Source: Flavobacterium xueshanense (GTDB lineage Bacteria; Bacteroidota; Bacteroidia; Flavobacteriales; Flavobacteriaceae). Taken from it: a DNA stretch of 64,000 nt. The notes beneath the pieces are model-generated. The model ran no database searches and was not told where the DNA came from. It was given only the letters and a program-made list of their open reading frames with translations. The stretch covers positions 48,027 to 112,026 of the forward strand of contig NZ_FONQ01000012.1 of NCBI RefSeq assembly GCF_900112975.1, written 5' to 3'. Position 1 is the first letter of the stretch. Each line of letters begins with the position of its first letter. The position numbers and the translations under genes were made by a program. This document shows, piece after piece, positions 43,675 through 54,254 of this stretch.

Positions 43675-44478
43675 ATGAATAAAGTAGTTTTAATTACAGG
43701 AGGTTCTTCGGGAATTGGAAAATCTATTGGCGAATTTTTGCACCATAAAGGTTTTGTTGTGTACGGAACCAGCAGAAATCCGGAACGAATTTTAAATTCG
43801 GTTTTCCCTTTAGTGGCTTTAGATGTTCGGGATGCGGATTCGATTCATGCGGCTGTTGCCAAAGTTATTGACACTTCCGGAAAACTTGATGTTGTTATTA
43901 ACAATGCTGGTGTTGGGATTACGGGACCATTAGAAGAAATTCCGATGCATGAAATAAAGAATAATTTTGAGACTAATCTTTTTGGTCCAATTGAAGTAAT
44001 GAAAGCTGCGTTGCCACAAATGCGTGCACAAAAATCAGGATTAATCATCAACGTGACTTCAATTGCCGGCTATATGGGTTTACCGTATCGAAGTGTTTAT
44101 TCCGCTTCAAAAGGAGCATTAGAACTAATTACGGAAGCGATGCGTATGGAAGTGAAGTCGTTTGGTGTTCGTATTACGAATGTGGCTCCGGGTGATTTTG
44201 CGACAAATATTGCGTCGGGACGTTTTCATGCTCCGGTTCTAAAAGGTTCGGCTTACGAAACTCCATACGGAAATACATTGAAAACAATGGATGAACATGT
44301 GGACAGCGGTAGTAATCCGAATGAAATGGCCGAAGCGGTGTATCAAATAATCCAAACTCCGGAACCTAAAATTCATTATAAAGTGGGCGTTTTTATGCAA
44401 AAGTTTTCGATTGTTTTGAAACGAATACTTCCTGATAAAGTATATGAAAAAATGCTGATGAACCATTATAAGTTGTAA
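43675..44478 (+). CDS. Short-chain dehydrogenase/reductase (SDR)
   Basis: A 267-residue Rossmann-fold oxidoreductase. The true start is ATG 43675 (MNKVVLITGGSSGIGKSIGEFL); a longer frame running back through the SRP RNA is an artefact. The cofactor loop TGGSSGIG is at about 8-15, NNAG near 80, the catalytic serine lies in NVTSIAGY, and Y-x3-K is YSASK near 145. Classical SDR length. The substrate is unknown; the C-terminal IVLKRILPDKVYEKMLMNHYKL is typical of a Bacteroidetes subgroup. Confidence 0.88.
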   Translation: MNKVVLITGGSSGIGKSIGEFLHHKGFVVYGTSRNPERILNSVFPLVALDVRDADSIHAAVAKVIDTSGKLDVVINNAGVGITGPLEEIPMHEIKNNFETNLFGPIEVMKAALPQMRAQKSGLIINVTSIAGYMGLPYRSVYSASKGALELITEAMRMEVKSFGVRITNVAPGDFATNIASGRFHAPVLKGSAYETPYGNTLKTMDEHVDSGSNPNEMAEAVYQIIQTPEPKIHYKVGVFMQKFSIVLKRILPDKVYEKMLMNHYKL

Positions 44479-44493
44479 TTTTGCACGAAATTT

Positions 44494-44588
44494 GTGAGCG
44501 TGAGGGATTGCAGTAAAAATCCTTTTATTTTTTCTTTAAAAATAAAAGATTGAAGCGGAAAGCCCGACCCTTGGGTCACGCCCAAAGA
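44494..44588. repeat. Intergenic hairpin element, second type
   Basis: GCGTGA (44498-44503) pairs with TCACGC (44576-44581) as an outer stem, and AATCCTTTTATTTTT pairs imperfectly with AAAAATAAAAGATT as an inner one. The right side, AGCGGAAAGCCCGACCC, resembles a repeat that I recall from Flavobacterium intergenic regions; this is memory, not a search result. It lies between the SDR and aldolase genes. Confidence 0.45.
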
Positions 44589-44617
44589 ATTAGAAACACA
44601 CAATTAAATTAGATAAT

Positions 44618-45274
44618 ATGAAATTTTTTATTGACACGGCTAATTTAGCTCAGATTAAGGAAGCACAGGCGTTGGGCGTTTTGGATGGTGTTACAACTAA
44701 TCCAACATTAATGGCAAAAGAAGGAATCACAGGAAAAAACAACATTTTGAAACATTATGTTGACATTTGTAATCTTGTTGATGGTGATGTTAGTGCCGAA
44801 GTAAATGCTTTGGATTACGACGGAATGATAAAAGAAGGTGAAGAGTTGGCGGATTTACACGAGCAAATCGTGGTAAAATTGCCGATGACTAAAGAGGGAG
44901 TGATGGCTGCTAAATACTTTTCGGAGAAAGGTATAAAAACAAATGTAACTTTAGTATTCTCGGCTGGTCAGGCTTTATTGGCTGCTAAAGCGGGAGCTAC
45001 TTATGTTTCTCCGTTTATTGGTCGTTTAGATGATATTTCTACAGACGGTTTGGCTTTGATCGAAGAAATAAGATTAATTTATGATAACTACGGTTACGAA
45101 ACTCAGATTCTTGCTGCTTCAGTGCGTCACACTATGCACATTGTAAACTGTGCGAAAATTGGTGCTGATGTGATCACCGGACCACTTTCTGCCATTTACG
45201 GCTTATTAAAACACCCATTGACTGATATCGGATTGGCGCAATTTGTGGCCGATTTTGAGAAAGGAAATAAATAG
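44618..45274 (+). CDS. fsa: Transaldolase-family fructose-6-phosphate aldolase
   Basis: A 218-residue cytoplasmic TIM-barrel enzyme of the short transaldolase group. [31 protein letters not shown] is the family opening, K87 in IVVKLPMT is the Schiff-base lysine, and [11 protein letters not shown] is the phosphate loop. The size matches FSA/TalC proteins, which may act as transaldolase or as fructose-6-phosphate aldolase; sequence alone does not decide which. It stands alone before a strong bidirectional terminator. Confidence 0.88.
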   Translation: MKFFIDTANLAQIKEAQALGVLDGVTTNPTLMAKEGITGKNNILKHYVDICNLVDGDVSAEVNALDYDGMIKEGEELADLHEQIVVKLPMTKEGVMAAKYFSEKGIKTNVTLVFSAGQALLAAKAGATYVSPFIGRLDDISTDGLALIEEIRLIYDNYGYETQILAASVRHTMHIVNCAKIGADVITGPLSAIYGLLKHPLTDIGLAQFVADFEKGNK

Positions 45275-45316
45275 ATTTAAGATTGAGATCACCGATTGTT
45301 GATTTCGGTATAAATA

Positions 45317-45354
45317 AAAACTCCCATTATGCTTAGCAAAATGGGAGTTTTTTT
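45317..45354. terminator. Bidirectional terminator between aldolase and sugar-transporter genes
   Basis: AAAACTCCCATT (45317-45328) pairs perfectly with AATGGGAGTTTT (45340-45351) around an 11-base loop, followed by more T. Confidence 0.85.
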
Positions 45355-45386
45355 GTTGGTTTGGTTTTGATTAGTTTATGTTGAAA

Positions 45387-47048
45387 TTAGTGTGCTCCAC
45401 CAACTTCTATTTCTTTTCCGATTCCTTGTTTTTCTAGAATTCCAATTACTTTCCATCCGTAGAATGCGATGAATGCAAAACATAAAACAGGAATAAAGTA
45501 AGAAGCATGAATTCCGATTATATCCGCTAGTTTTCCTTGTAGCGGTGGGATAATTCCACCACCCAGAATCATCATTACCAAGAAGGCAGAACCTTGAGAC
45601 GTGTATTTTCCTAATCCGGCGATTGCCAATGAGAAAATAGAAGGCCACATAATACTTAAGAATAATCCACCGCTCATAAAAGCAAAAATAGCTATTGTTC
45701 CAGTAGTAAATAAACCAATAAGCATGGCTGTCATTCCCATTAAACCAAAAATCATTAAGGTTCTAGACGGTTGGTCTTTTCCTAAAAAGAAACCAGCGAT
45801 TTGAAATAAAATTACAAATGCATACGCATATAGAGGCGTTACATCTTGTCCGGAAATAGCATTAGCAGCTAATACCACTCCAAAAGCTACATAAGGAACT
45901 ACGATCAGTAAAATTTTCTTTAATTGTGATGATGGGTTGAAAACCGTAATGGCTCCTGCCCAACGTCCGATCATTAAACTTCCCCAGTACATAGACATGT
46001 AAGGTGCTAAAGCTGGTCCAGAAATAGAACCAAAATCAGCGGTGACCAATAATTCACCAAGGTTACTCCCTATAGTTACTTCGACACCTACGTAAGCGAA
46101 AAGGGCTAACATTCCCAAAACTAATTGTGGGTATTTCATGGCTCCCCATCCTTCAGGATTTTTTTGAGCCGTGGTATTTGCAAAGAATAATCCGATAACA
46201 ACCACTAAAAGTGTGGAAACTGTTAAGGCTAATCATAAGTAATCTTTCTCTTTATTCTCAATAAAACGAGTAATAAATTCAGGTTCTTCATAACGGGAAA
46301 AGATGTACGCAAATATAGCGACCAAAATTACAGTGATGGCAATTAGGGTTTTCATTGCTTTGTTCGCGGTTTCAAAAGTAGAATCACTTTTTCCAGCCGG
46401 TAACTTTTTAGAAAAATGGAATAAAGCCGCTGCCAATAAAAACAGTCCTCCAACAAATACATACAGGATTCTCATTGAATCCAATGAATCTGGTTTTTTA
46501 GCATATTCTTCAATATTTACACCAGCAATAACGCCAAATAAGGCGATAGAAACCACTATCGGTCCTATTGTGGTGCCCAATGAATTAATTCCTCCGGCAA
46601 GATTCAGCCTGCTTGATGCTGAATGTGGTTCACCCAGTGAAGCGGCAAACGGCTGTGCCGATGTTTGTTGTAATGAAAAACCAAGTGCTACAATGAATAA
46701 TGCACCAAGAATAAACAAATAACTTCCTTGTGTTACCGCTAAAATCATAAGCAGAGCTCCAAAAGTACTTATCAATAATCCGTAAATAATTCCTTTTTTG
46801 AATCCCCAACCGTTTAGAATATCTTTTTTGGCGATGCTGCTAAAAATAAAAAGCAATAATGCACCGATGTAATAAGCACCATAAAAAGCAAAATCGATAA
46901 GTTGACTTTGAAATTGATCTAAGCCAAATTTAGCTTTGCAAAATGGAATGAAAATCCCGTTTGATGCTCCAATAAAACCCCAAAAGAAAAATACGGTTAT
47001 AAGCGTGTAAAGCGCGGAATTGTTAGACTTTGTTTGTTCTGAATTCAT
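45387..47048 (-). pseudogene. FucP/NagP-type sugar MFS transporter interrupted by one in-frame TGA
   Basis: The two halves are one frame of 553 codons with a TGA at codon 272 (46233-46235). The first half (MNSEQTKSNNSALYTLITVF and onward) has helices with PFCKAKFGLDQFQSQLIDFAFYGAYY and SLQQTSAQPFAASLGEP, the FucP/GluP signature. The second half ([20 protein letters not shown] through [17 protein letters not shown]) completes the fold. There is no frameshift; the TGA lies between DYL and LALT where a tryptophan codon TGG would fit. It is divergent from nagB and a hexosaminidase, so GlcNAc is the likely cargo. Either inactivated, or a sequence error. Confidence 0.8.
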
Positions 47049-47398
47049 AAGTATAAATTGGTTAGTGATGATTGTAAAATACTTTTATAACTGTAAGACC
47101 GTAAATATATTTGTTAAGTAAATTAAAAAAAAATAATTTAGACTAAATATTGTTATAATTATTGAATAACCATTTTTTGTTGAATTTGCCTGCTTTTTTT
47201 TCAAACATTTTGCTATTTCTAAAACAAGTAGAAATAAGAAATGCGGTTTGATATTTTCTAAATTGGTAAAAACGGGCTATGATTTCCGTGATTCAATAAA
47301 TTTTGGGATCCAAAAGTAATTATTTAATTGTAGGGTGTTGATTTTTCTCTGCTCTTTTAAAAAAACCTATCTTTATAAATCAGTATAAAAAACGCAAT
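47049..47398. other. Divergent control region of the GlcNAc locus
   Basis: A 350-base gap between the sugar transporter and nagB. It contains an inverted repeat TATTTCT-N9-AGAAATA at 47214-47236 that could be an operator; the rest is AT-rich with no consensus promoter and no coding frame. No regulator gene is next to it. Confidence 0.35.
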
Positions 47399-49336
47399 AT
47401 GAAAAGTGATCTAGAAAGAAAAACGGATATCAGTTATGAAAGTGCCGGAAAATTTGAGGAAACACGATTTGAAAAAATTCATAATAAAATTTTCAAAAAC
47501 GCTTCGGAAGCATCTTTAATAGTTGCTCACGAAATTGCTCAATTGATTAAATCCAAACAAACCGAAAACAAAGCTTGTATTCTTGGTTTGGCAACTGGTT
47601 CTTCTCCGATTAAGGTATATGAAGAATTGGTTCGAATGCATCAAGAAGACGGCCTTAGTTTTAGCAATGTAGTCGCTTTTAATTTGGATGAGTATTATCC
47701 CATGAAGAAAGAGAACCACCATAGTTATCATCACTTCATGCACGAGCATTTGTTCAATCACATTGATATTAAACCGGAAAATATAAATATTCCTGATGGA
47801 ACAGTGCAAGCTGATGCGCTCAAACAATATTGTATCGATTATGAAAATAAAATAAAAATTGCTGGTGGCCTTGATTTTCAATTGCTGGGAATTGGTCGTA
47901 CAGGTCACGTAGGTTTTAATGAACCGGGTTCTCACATCAATTCCGGAACCCGAATAATTACTTTGGATTACATTACAAGAGTCGATGCTTCTTCTGATTT
48001 TAATGGAATCGAAAGTGTACCAAAAAGAGCACTTACCATGGGTGTTTCAACAATTCTTAAATCCAAAAGAATTGTTTTGATGGCTTGGGGCCAAAATAAA
48101 GCTGAGATAATAAAGAGAACTATTCAGGGCGATAGAAGTCCTGATATTCCGGCAACCTTCTTGCAAAATCATGACAATACCACTTTTGTTTTAGATCAAT
48201 CGGCAGCTTCGGAACTAACCCGGTTCAAAACACCATGGCTCGTTCAAGATTGCAATTGGACATTGGAACTAAAATGTAAAGCGATTGTTTGGCTGTGTTT
48301 AAAGACAAATCGCTCCATACTAAAATTGACCGACAGGGATTATAACAATAACGGCATGTCTGATTTGCTGGCTTTAGAAGGTTCTGCATACGATTTGAAT
48401 ATTAATATGTTCAATGTATTGCAACACACCATAACCGGATGGCCGGGAGGAAAGCCCAATACGGATGATACCAATAGACCCGAAAGAGCAAATCCTGCAA
48501 AGAAACGAATTATCCTTTTTAGTCCGCATCCGGATGATGATGTGATTTCCATGGGAGGAACTTTTTCAAAATTGATACGACAAGGACATGATATTCATGT
48601 AGTGTATCAAACCTCAGGTAATATTGCGGTTACAAATGAAGAAGCTCTGAAATTTGCGGAAGTTTGTAATGATTTTGTTGACACTGAAGCGACAAAAATT
48701 GATTTTCAATCGGTTATTGATTTTTTAAATAATAAGTCAGAAAATCAAATGGATTCCCCAGAAGTTAGAAAGCTAAAAGGACTTATCAGACGCAGAGAAT
48801 CGTATGCAGCAGTGCGGTATATTGGTTTGAATGAATCGAATATCCATTTTCTGGATATGCCTTTTTATGAGACGGGACTAATAAAGAAAAACCCAATCCA
48901 CGCGGAAGATATTGCTATTATAAAAGCGATTATTGAAAAAATAAAACCGCATCAGGTTTTTGCAGCCGGTGATCTTGCGGATCCGCACGGAACGCATGAA
49001 GTTTGCCTCAACGCTATTTTTGCGGCAATGGCCGATTTGAAACCACAACCGTTTATGAATGATTGTTGGCTATGGTTATACCGCGGCGCTTGGCATGAGT
49101 GGGGGATACATGAAATAGACATGGCCGTTCCGCTAAGTCCGGAGGAAGTAATGTTAAAACGACACGCTATTTTGTACCATCAATCGCAAAAAGACCGCGT
49201 GATGTTTCAAGGTAATGATTCCAGAGAATTTTGGGTGCGTGCCGAAGACCGCAATAAACATACTGCAAAATTGTATGATGATTTAGGATTGGCAGAATAT
49301 GAAGCCATCGAAGCTTTTAAACGTTTTGACTATTAA
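47399..49336 (+). CDS. nagB: Glucosamine-6-phosphate deaminase with C-terminal PIG-L deacetylase-like domain
   Basis: A 645-residue two-domain enzyme. Residues about 25-290 are the NagB deaminase, with CILGLATGSSPIKVYEEL, the catalytic loop VVAFNLDEYYPM, and LLGIGRTGHVGFNEPGS. Residues about 370-620 are a PIG-L/LmbE zinc-deacetylase-like domain with LFSPHPDDDVISMGG, RRRESYAAVRYIG and ADPHGTHEVC. NagB alone is about 260 residues; the fusion is a known Bacteroidetes arrangement. The first domain converts GlcN6P to Fru6P and ammonia; the second may deacetylate a GlcNAc derivative. The hexosaminidase gene follows after 24 bases. Confidence 0.9.
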   Translation: MKSDLERKTDISYESAGKFEETRFEKIHNKIFKNASEASLIVAHEIAQLIKSKQTENKACILGLATGSSPIKVYEELVRMHQEDGLSFSNVVAFNLDEYYPMKKENHHSYHHFMHEHLFNHIDIKPENINIPDGTVQADALKQYCIDYENKIKIAGGLDFQLLGIGRTGHVGFNEPGSHINSGTRIITLDYITRVDASSDFNGIESVPKRALTMGVSTILKSKRIVLMAWGQNKAEIIKRTIQGDRSPDIPATFLQNHDNTTFVLDQSAASELTRFKTPWLVQDCNWTLELKCKAIVWLCLKTNRSILKLTDRDYNNNGMSDLLALEGSAYDLNINMFNVLQHTITGWPGGKPNTDDTNRPERANPAKKRIILFSPHPDDDVISMGGTFSKLIRQGHDIHVVYQTSGNIAVTNEEALKFAEVCNDFVDTEATKIDFQSVIDFLNNKSENQMDSPEVRKLKGLIRRRESYAAVRYIGLNESNIHFLDMPFYETGLIKKNPIHAEDIAIIKAIIEKIKPHQVFAAGDLADPHGTHEVCLNAIFAAMADLKPQPFMNDCWLWLYRGAWHEWGIHEIDMAVPLSPEEVMLKRHAILYHQSQKDRVMFQGNDSREFWVRAEDRNKHTAKLYDDLGLAEYEAIEAFKRFDY

Positions 49337-49360
49337 AAATATCTTGAATACCTATAAACT

Positions 49361-51388
49361 ATGAAATACTTTTTAATCCTATTATTTGTAACTTTTGTTT
49401 CGAATGCTCAAATCACCACCGAGCAATTAAACCTAATGCCTTGGCCACAAAATATAAAGTTGACCGCTGGCACTTTTGCTTTAAGCAAAAAGTTTAAAGT
49501 GAATATTACTGGAAATCCTAATGCTAGAATTTTTATAGGTGCAACCAACTTCGTACGTCGATTGGACGGCAGAACGGGATTGTTTCTGGAGCAAAGTTTT
49601 TTGACAAAAGTCAACGAAAGACCGGAAGCGGAATTGCAAATAAATTGTGTTCGGAATGGAAAAATAGAAATTAACGAAGACGAAAGTTACCAACTGATCA
49701 TTACCTCCAATAAAATAACCATAAATGCTACGAGTGATTTAGGAGCTTTACATGGCTTGGAGACTTTATTACAATTGCTGCAAAACAACAGTACGGCGTA
49801 TTATTTTCCGGTTGTTGAAATCTCGGATTCGCCACGTTTTACCTGGAGAGGCTTGATGATTGATGCGGCAAGACATTTCCAGCCGGTAGATGTTATCAAA
49901 AGAAATCTGGACGCTATGGCTTCGATGAAAATGAATGTTTTTCATTGGCATTTAGCCGATGATCAAGGTTGGAGAATTGAATTGAAAAATCATCCTAAAT
50001 TGACAGAATTAGCTTCAGATGGAAATTTTTACACTCAGGAAGAAATCAAAAATATTGTAAAATATGCTGATGAAAGGGGGATTCTGGTTATTCCTGAAAT
50101 AGATGTTCCGGGGCACGCATCGGCGTTGCTGAATGCTTATCCGGAAATAGGAAGTAAAGTAGGCGAGGGGAAAATTACGTATGAAGTGCAAAGAAATTCA
50201 GGAATTTTCAATGCTACTTTAGACCCTACAAATCCAAAAACCTACGAAGTTTTAAGTTCGATTTTTGATGAAGTGTGTCCTTTATTTCCGGGTAGTTATT
50301 TTCATATTGGCGGTGACGAAAATAATGGAAAAGAGTGGAATGCAAATCCTGCTATTCAGCAATTTAAGAAAGATAATAATTTTGTCAACAACCATGATTT
50401 GCAAACTTATTTTAATATGAAGTTGATTCCAATCTTGAAAAAATACAACAAAAAATTAATGGGTTGGGAAGAAATAATGACTGAAAACATGTCAAAAGAT
50501 GCTATAATTCATGCTTGGAGAGGAACTAATGAAGGGCAAGAAGCCGGTGGAGCATTGATCAAAGCCGCAAAGAGCGGTTACAATACTGTTTTGTCCAATG
50601 GGTATTATATTGATTTGATGCTTAGTTTAGAAAGTCATTATTTGAATGATCCCTTACCCAAAAAGATTATTCTTAGTCCAGAGGAAAAAGCAAGGGTTTT
50701 AGGAGGAGAAGCCGCAATGTGGAGCGAACTCGTAACGACATTAAATATAGATTCCAGAATTTGGCCACGAACCGCCGCAATAGCCGAGCGATTATGGTCT
50801 GATGAATCCGTTACAGATATGAACAGCTTACGCAAAAGGTTGAAAACAATTTCTTTTCGATTAGAAGAACTCGGAATTACTCACATTAGAAACAAAGAAG
50901 TGATTTTAAGAAACATCAGCAACAATCAAGATACGCGTGCATTGAATGATTTTTCGAATCTTTGTGAACCACTGAAAAATTACAAACGCAATGGTGGCGG
51001 AAAGAAATACCGCATGCATTCTCCATTAACACTGTTTGCGGATGCTTGTAATACCGATGCTTCGGAAGCACTAGATTTTAATGTTGCAGTCAATGCCTAT
51101 TTATCGGATAAAAGTAAGGAGAATAAAGGGGTTGTAACTGACTTTTTTAAGAAATGGATTACCTTAAATTCCGATTTAATTGCTTTAAGTTCCAATGCAC
51201 CGCTTGTGCAACCGCTATTGCCTTTGTCTAAAAGTTTGAGTGATTTGTCGGAACAGCTATTGCTTTTGATAGAGAAAAAACAGAAAGTAAGTCAAACGGT
51301 ATTGGAAGATTTATTAGAAAAATGCAATACCAGAAGTCCTGCTGATGTAGAATTAGCAGTTTACGGTAGTTTGAAAAAGTTGCTTTAA
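49361..51388 (+). CDS. Beta-N-acetylhexosaminidase, glycoside hydrolase family 20
   Basis: A 675-residue exported enzyme with signal peptide MKYFLILLFVTFVSNAQ. A GH20b-type domain (about 20-145) precedes the catalytic barrel: FTWRGLMIDAARHFQPVDVIKRNLDAMASMKMNVFHWHLADDQGW, then PEIDVPGHASALLNAYPE, and the catalytic pair D319-E320 in HIGGDEN. A C-terminal helical segment (about 520-675) follows. It releases GlcNAc from chitin-derived or peptidoglycan-derived oligosaccharides. It is the second gene of the nagB operon and ends before a terminator. Confidence 0.93.
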   Translation: MKYFLILLFVTFVSNAQITTEQLNLMPWPQNIKLTAGTFALSKKFKVNITGNPNARIFIGATNFVRRLDGRTGLFLEQSFLTKVNERPEAELQINCVRNGKIEINEDESYQLIITSNKITINATSDLGALHGLETLLQLLQNNSTAYYFPVVEISDSPRFTWRGLMIDAARHFQPVDVIKRNLDAMASMKMNVFHWHLADDQGWRIELKNHPKLTELASDGNFYTQEEIKNIVKYADERGILVIPEIDVPGHASALLNAYPEIGSKVGEGKITYEVQRNSGIFNATLDPTNPKTYEVLSSIFDEVCPLFPGSYFHIGGDENNGKEWNANPAIQQFKKDNNFVNNHDLQTYFNMKLIPILKKYNKKLMGWEEIMTENMSKDAIIHAWRGTNEGQEAGGALIKAAKSGYNTVLSNGYYIDLMLSLESHYLNDPLPKKIILSPEEKARVLGGEAAMWSELVTTLNIDSRIWPRTAAIAERLWSDESVTDMNSLRKRLKTISFRLEELGITHIRNKEVILRNISNNQDTRALNDFSNLCEPLKNYKRNGGGKKYRMHSPLTLFADACNTDASEALDFNVAVNAYLSDKSKENKGVVTDFFKKWITLNSDLIALSSNAPLVQPLLPLSKSLSDLSEQLLLLIEKKQKVSQTVLEDLLEKCNTRSPADVELAVYGSLKKLL

Positions 51389-51429
51389 ACAAGAAATGTA
51401 ACATCGTTTTTACAAAATAAGAATTTTGA

Positions 51430-51459
51430 AATCCTGACAACTTTGTCAGGATTCTTTTT
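51430..51459 (+). terminator. Terminator after the hexosaminidase gene
   Basis: AATCCTGAC (51430-51438) pairs with GTCAGGATT (51445-51453), followed by a T-rich run. Confidence 0.75.
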
Positions 51460-51564
51460 AAACCATAATTCTAATCCATAAATTAAAACCGTTAAAAATC
51501 GATATTTTGGGAATTCAGGAAATCAGTATTTTTTTCGTATTTTTGCAAAAATTTTATAAAATAA

Positions 51565-53190
<1,626 letters not shown>

Positions 53191-53212
53191 AGAGTAATTT
53201 ATATTTAAGACT

Positions 53213-53242
53213 AAAAATATCCCGCAATTGCGGGATATTTTT
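53213..53242. terminator. 30-bp perfect palindrome, bidirectional terminator
   Basis: AAAAATATCCCGC (53213-53225), AATT, then GCGGGATATTTTT (53230-53242). All 30 bases are self-complementary. It lies between the ABC-F gene and the convergent small lipoprotein gene, with A and T runs serving both directions. Confidence 0.85.
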
Positions 53243-53284
53243 ATTAAAAGAAGTTTTTGATTTTCGAGTTTAATTAAACGATCA

Positions 53285-53458
53285 TTATTTCTTACCGAAA
53301 ATTTTACTAATGATAAAAATGATAATAGCGATAACGACAACAACTATAAATATACCAACACCTACTCCAGCTTTGAATATCCCCTCTATTATTGAACAAC
53401 TTGAAAATGATATTAATACTATAAAAAGCATCAATAATCTGGTGAGTCTTTTTTGCAT
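53285..53458 (-). CDS. Tiny lipoprotein with one membrane helix
   Basis: A 57-residue protein below usual gene-finding length. It reads MQKRLTRLLMLFIVLISFSS then C21, giving a good lipoprotein signal (lipobox FSSC), a glycine-containing stretch GIFKAGVGVG, and a hydrophobic helix IFIVVVVIAIIIFII before a basic end SKIFGKK. The KAGVGVGIF-helix pattern occurs in short Flavobacterium membrane proteins of unknown role. It ends before the 30-bp palindromic terminator and stands alone. Confidence 0.65.
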   Translation of the reverse strand: MQKRLTRLLMLFIVLISFSSCSIIEGIFKAGVGVGIFIVVVVIAIIIFIISKIFGKK

Positions 53459-53637
53459 GATTTTATGTTTTTTATGTTAAATGTTAAAAAGTAAAATTAG
53501 GGTATCACTGCGGGTCTCTGTTATAGAATTTTTATTGATTGTTGTAAAATTATTTAATATGAATATACTGTTTTTATAGAATTATTGGAATTAGCATTTT
53601 CTCTCTTTTTAATTATAAAATCATAAATTGGAATTTG

Positions 53638-53645
53638 TATATTTG
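53638..53645 (+). promoter_or_regulatory. -7 promoter element of the pyrR-pyrB operon
   Basis: TATATTTG fits TAnnTTTG and ends 23 bases before the pyrR start. With such a short leader there is no room for a PyrR-type attenuator hairpin ahead of pyrR itself. The -33 half is not clear. Confidence 0.45.
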
Positions 53646-53668
53646 TCCAACCAAACAATAAAATTACT

Positions 53669-54208
53669 ATGAGTCAAAAAGTATTACTTACTGCAAAAGA
53701 AGTTACTATCATATTACATCGTTTGGCCTGTCAATTAATCGAAAAACACTTAGATTTTTCAGATACAATATTAGTTGGAATTCAACCAAGAGGTGTTTTT
53801 TTGGCGGAGCGTTTAAAAGAAATTTTAGAAAAAGAATATCAAACTCCTGAAATTCAGTTGGGTTATCTGGATATTACTTTTTTCAGGGATGATTTTAGAA
53901 GAACCGAAAAGCCATTAGAAGCCAATAAAACCAAAATTAATTTTATCGTCGAAAATAAAAAAGTCATTTTCATAGATGATGTTTTGTTCACTGGACGAAG
54001 CATTCGATCTGCGTTGACTGCTATTCAATCTTTTGGCCGACCATCGGAAATTGAACTTTTGGTTTTGATAGACAGACGTTTCAGTCGCAATTTACCCATT
54101 CAACCGGATTATAGAGGTAGACAGGTTGATGCAATAAATAATGAAAAAGTTAAAGTGAGCTGGAAAGAAAATGAAGGTGAAGATGGGGTGTATTTAATTA
54201 CAAGTTAG
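53669..54208 (+). CDS. pyrR: PyrR: pyrimidine operon regulator / uracil phosphoribosyltransferase
   Basis: A 179-residue phosphoribosyltransferase-fold protein. The PRPP-binding loop is KVIFIDDVLFTGRSIRSALTAI (about 92-113), and GIQPRGVFLAERL and YLDITFFRDDF are typical of PyrR. In other bacteria PyrR binds pyr mRNA when UMP is high and also makes UMP from uracil and PRPP. pyrB follows after 46 bases. No clear antiterminator is seen, so RNA-binding control here is not shown. Confidence 0.9.
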   Translation: MSQKVLLTAKEVTIILHRLACQLIEKHLDFSDTILVGIQPRGVFLAERLKEILEKEYQTPEIQLGYLDITFFRDDFRRTEKPLEANKTKINFIVENKKVIFIDDVLFTGRSIRSALTAIQSFGRPSEIELLVLIDRRFSRNLPIQPDYRGRQVDAINNEKVKVSWKENEGEDGVYLITS

Positions 54209-54254
54209 ATTAAAAACAAACGCTAACTATTAAAAACTATAATCGTAAACAAAA

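Noticed and set aside
43395..43676. Open frames over the SRP RNA on both strands, including a longer start for the SDR gene at 43558
   Set aside because: They cover the SRP RNA hairpin and show no protein similarity; the SDR family begins at MNKVVLITGG (43675).
46205..46235. TGA in the transporter as a selenocysteine codon
   Set aside because: The position is in a membrane-adjacent loop of a sugar transporter, with no catalytic need for selenocysteine and no SECIS-like hairpin seen directly after it; a nonsense change is simpler.
46303..46722. 139-codon plus-strand frame
   Set aside because: Antisense to the sugar transporter; its composition mirrors the hydrophobic codons of the other strand.
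47516..47935. 139-codon minus-strand frame
   Set aside because: Antisense to the NagB deaminase domain; no independent support.
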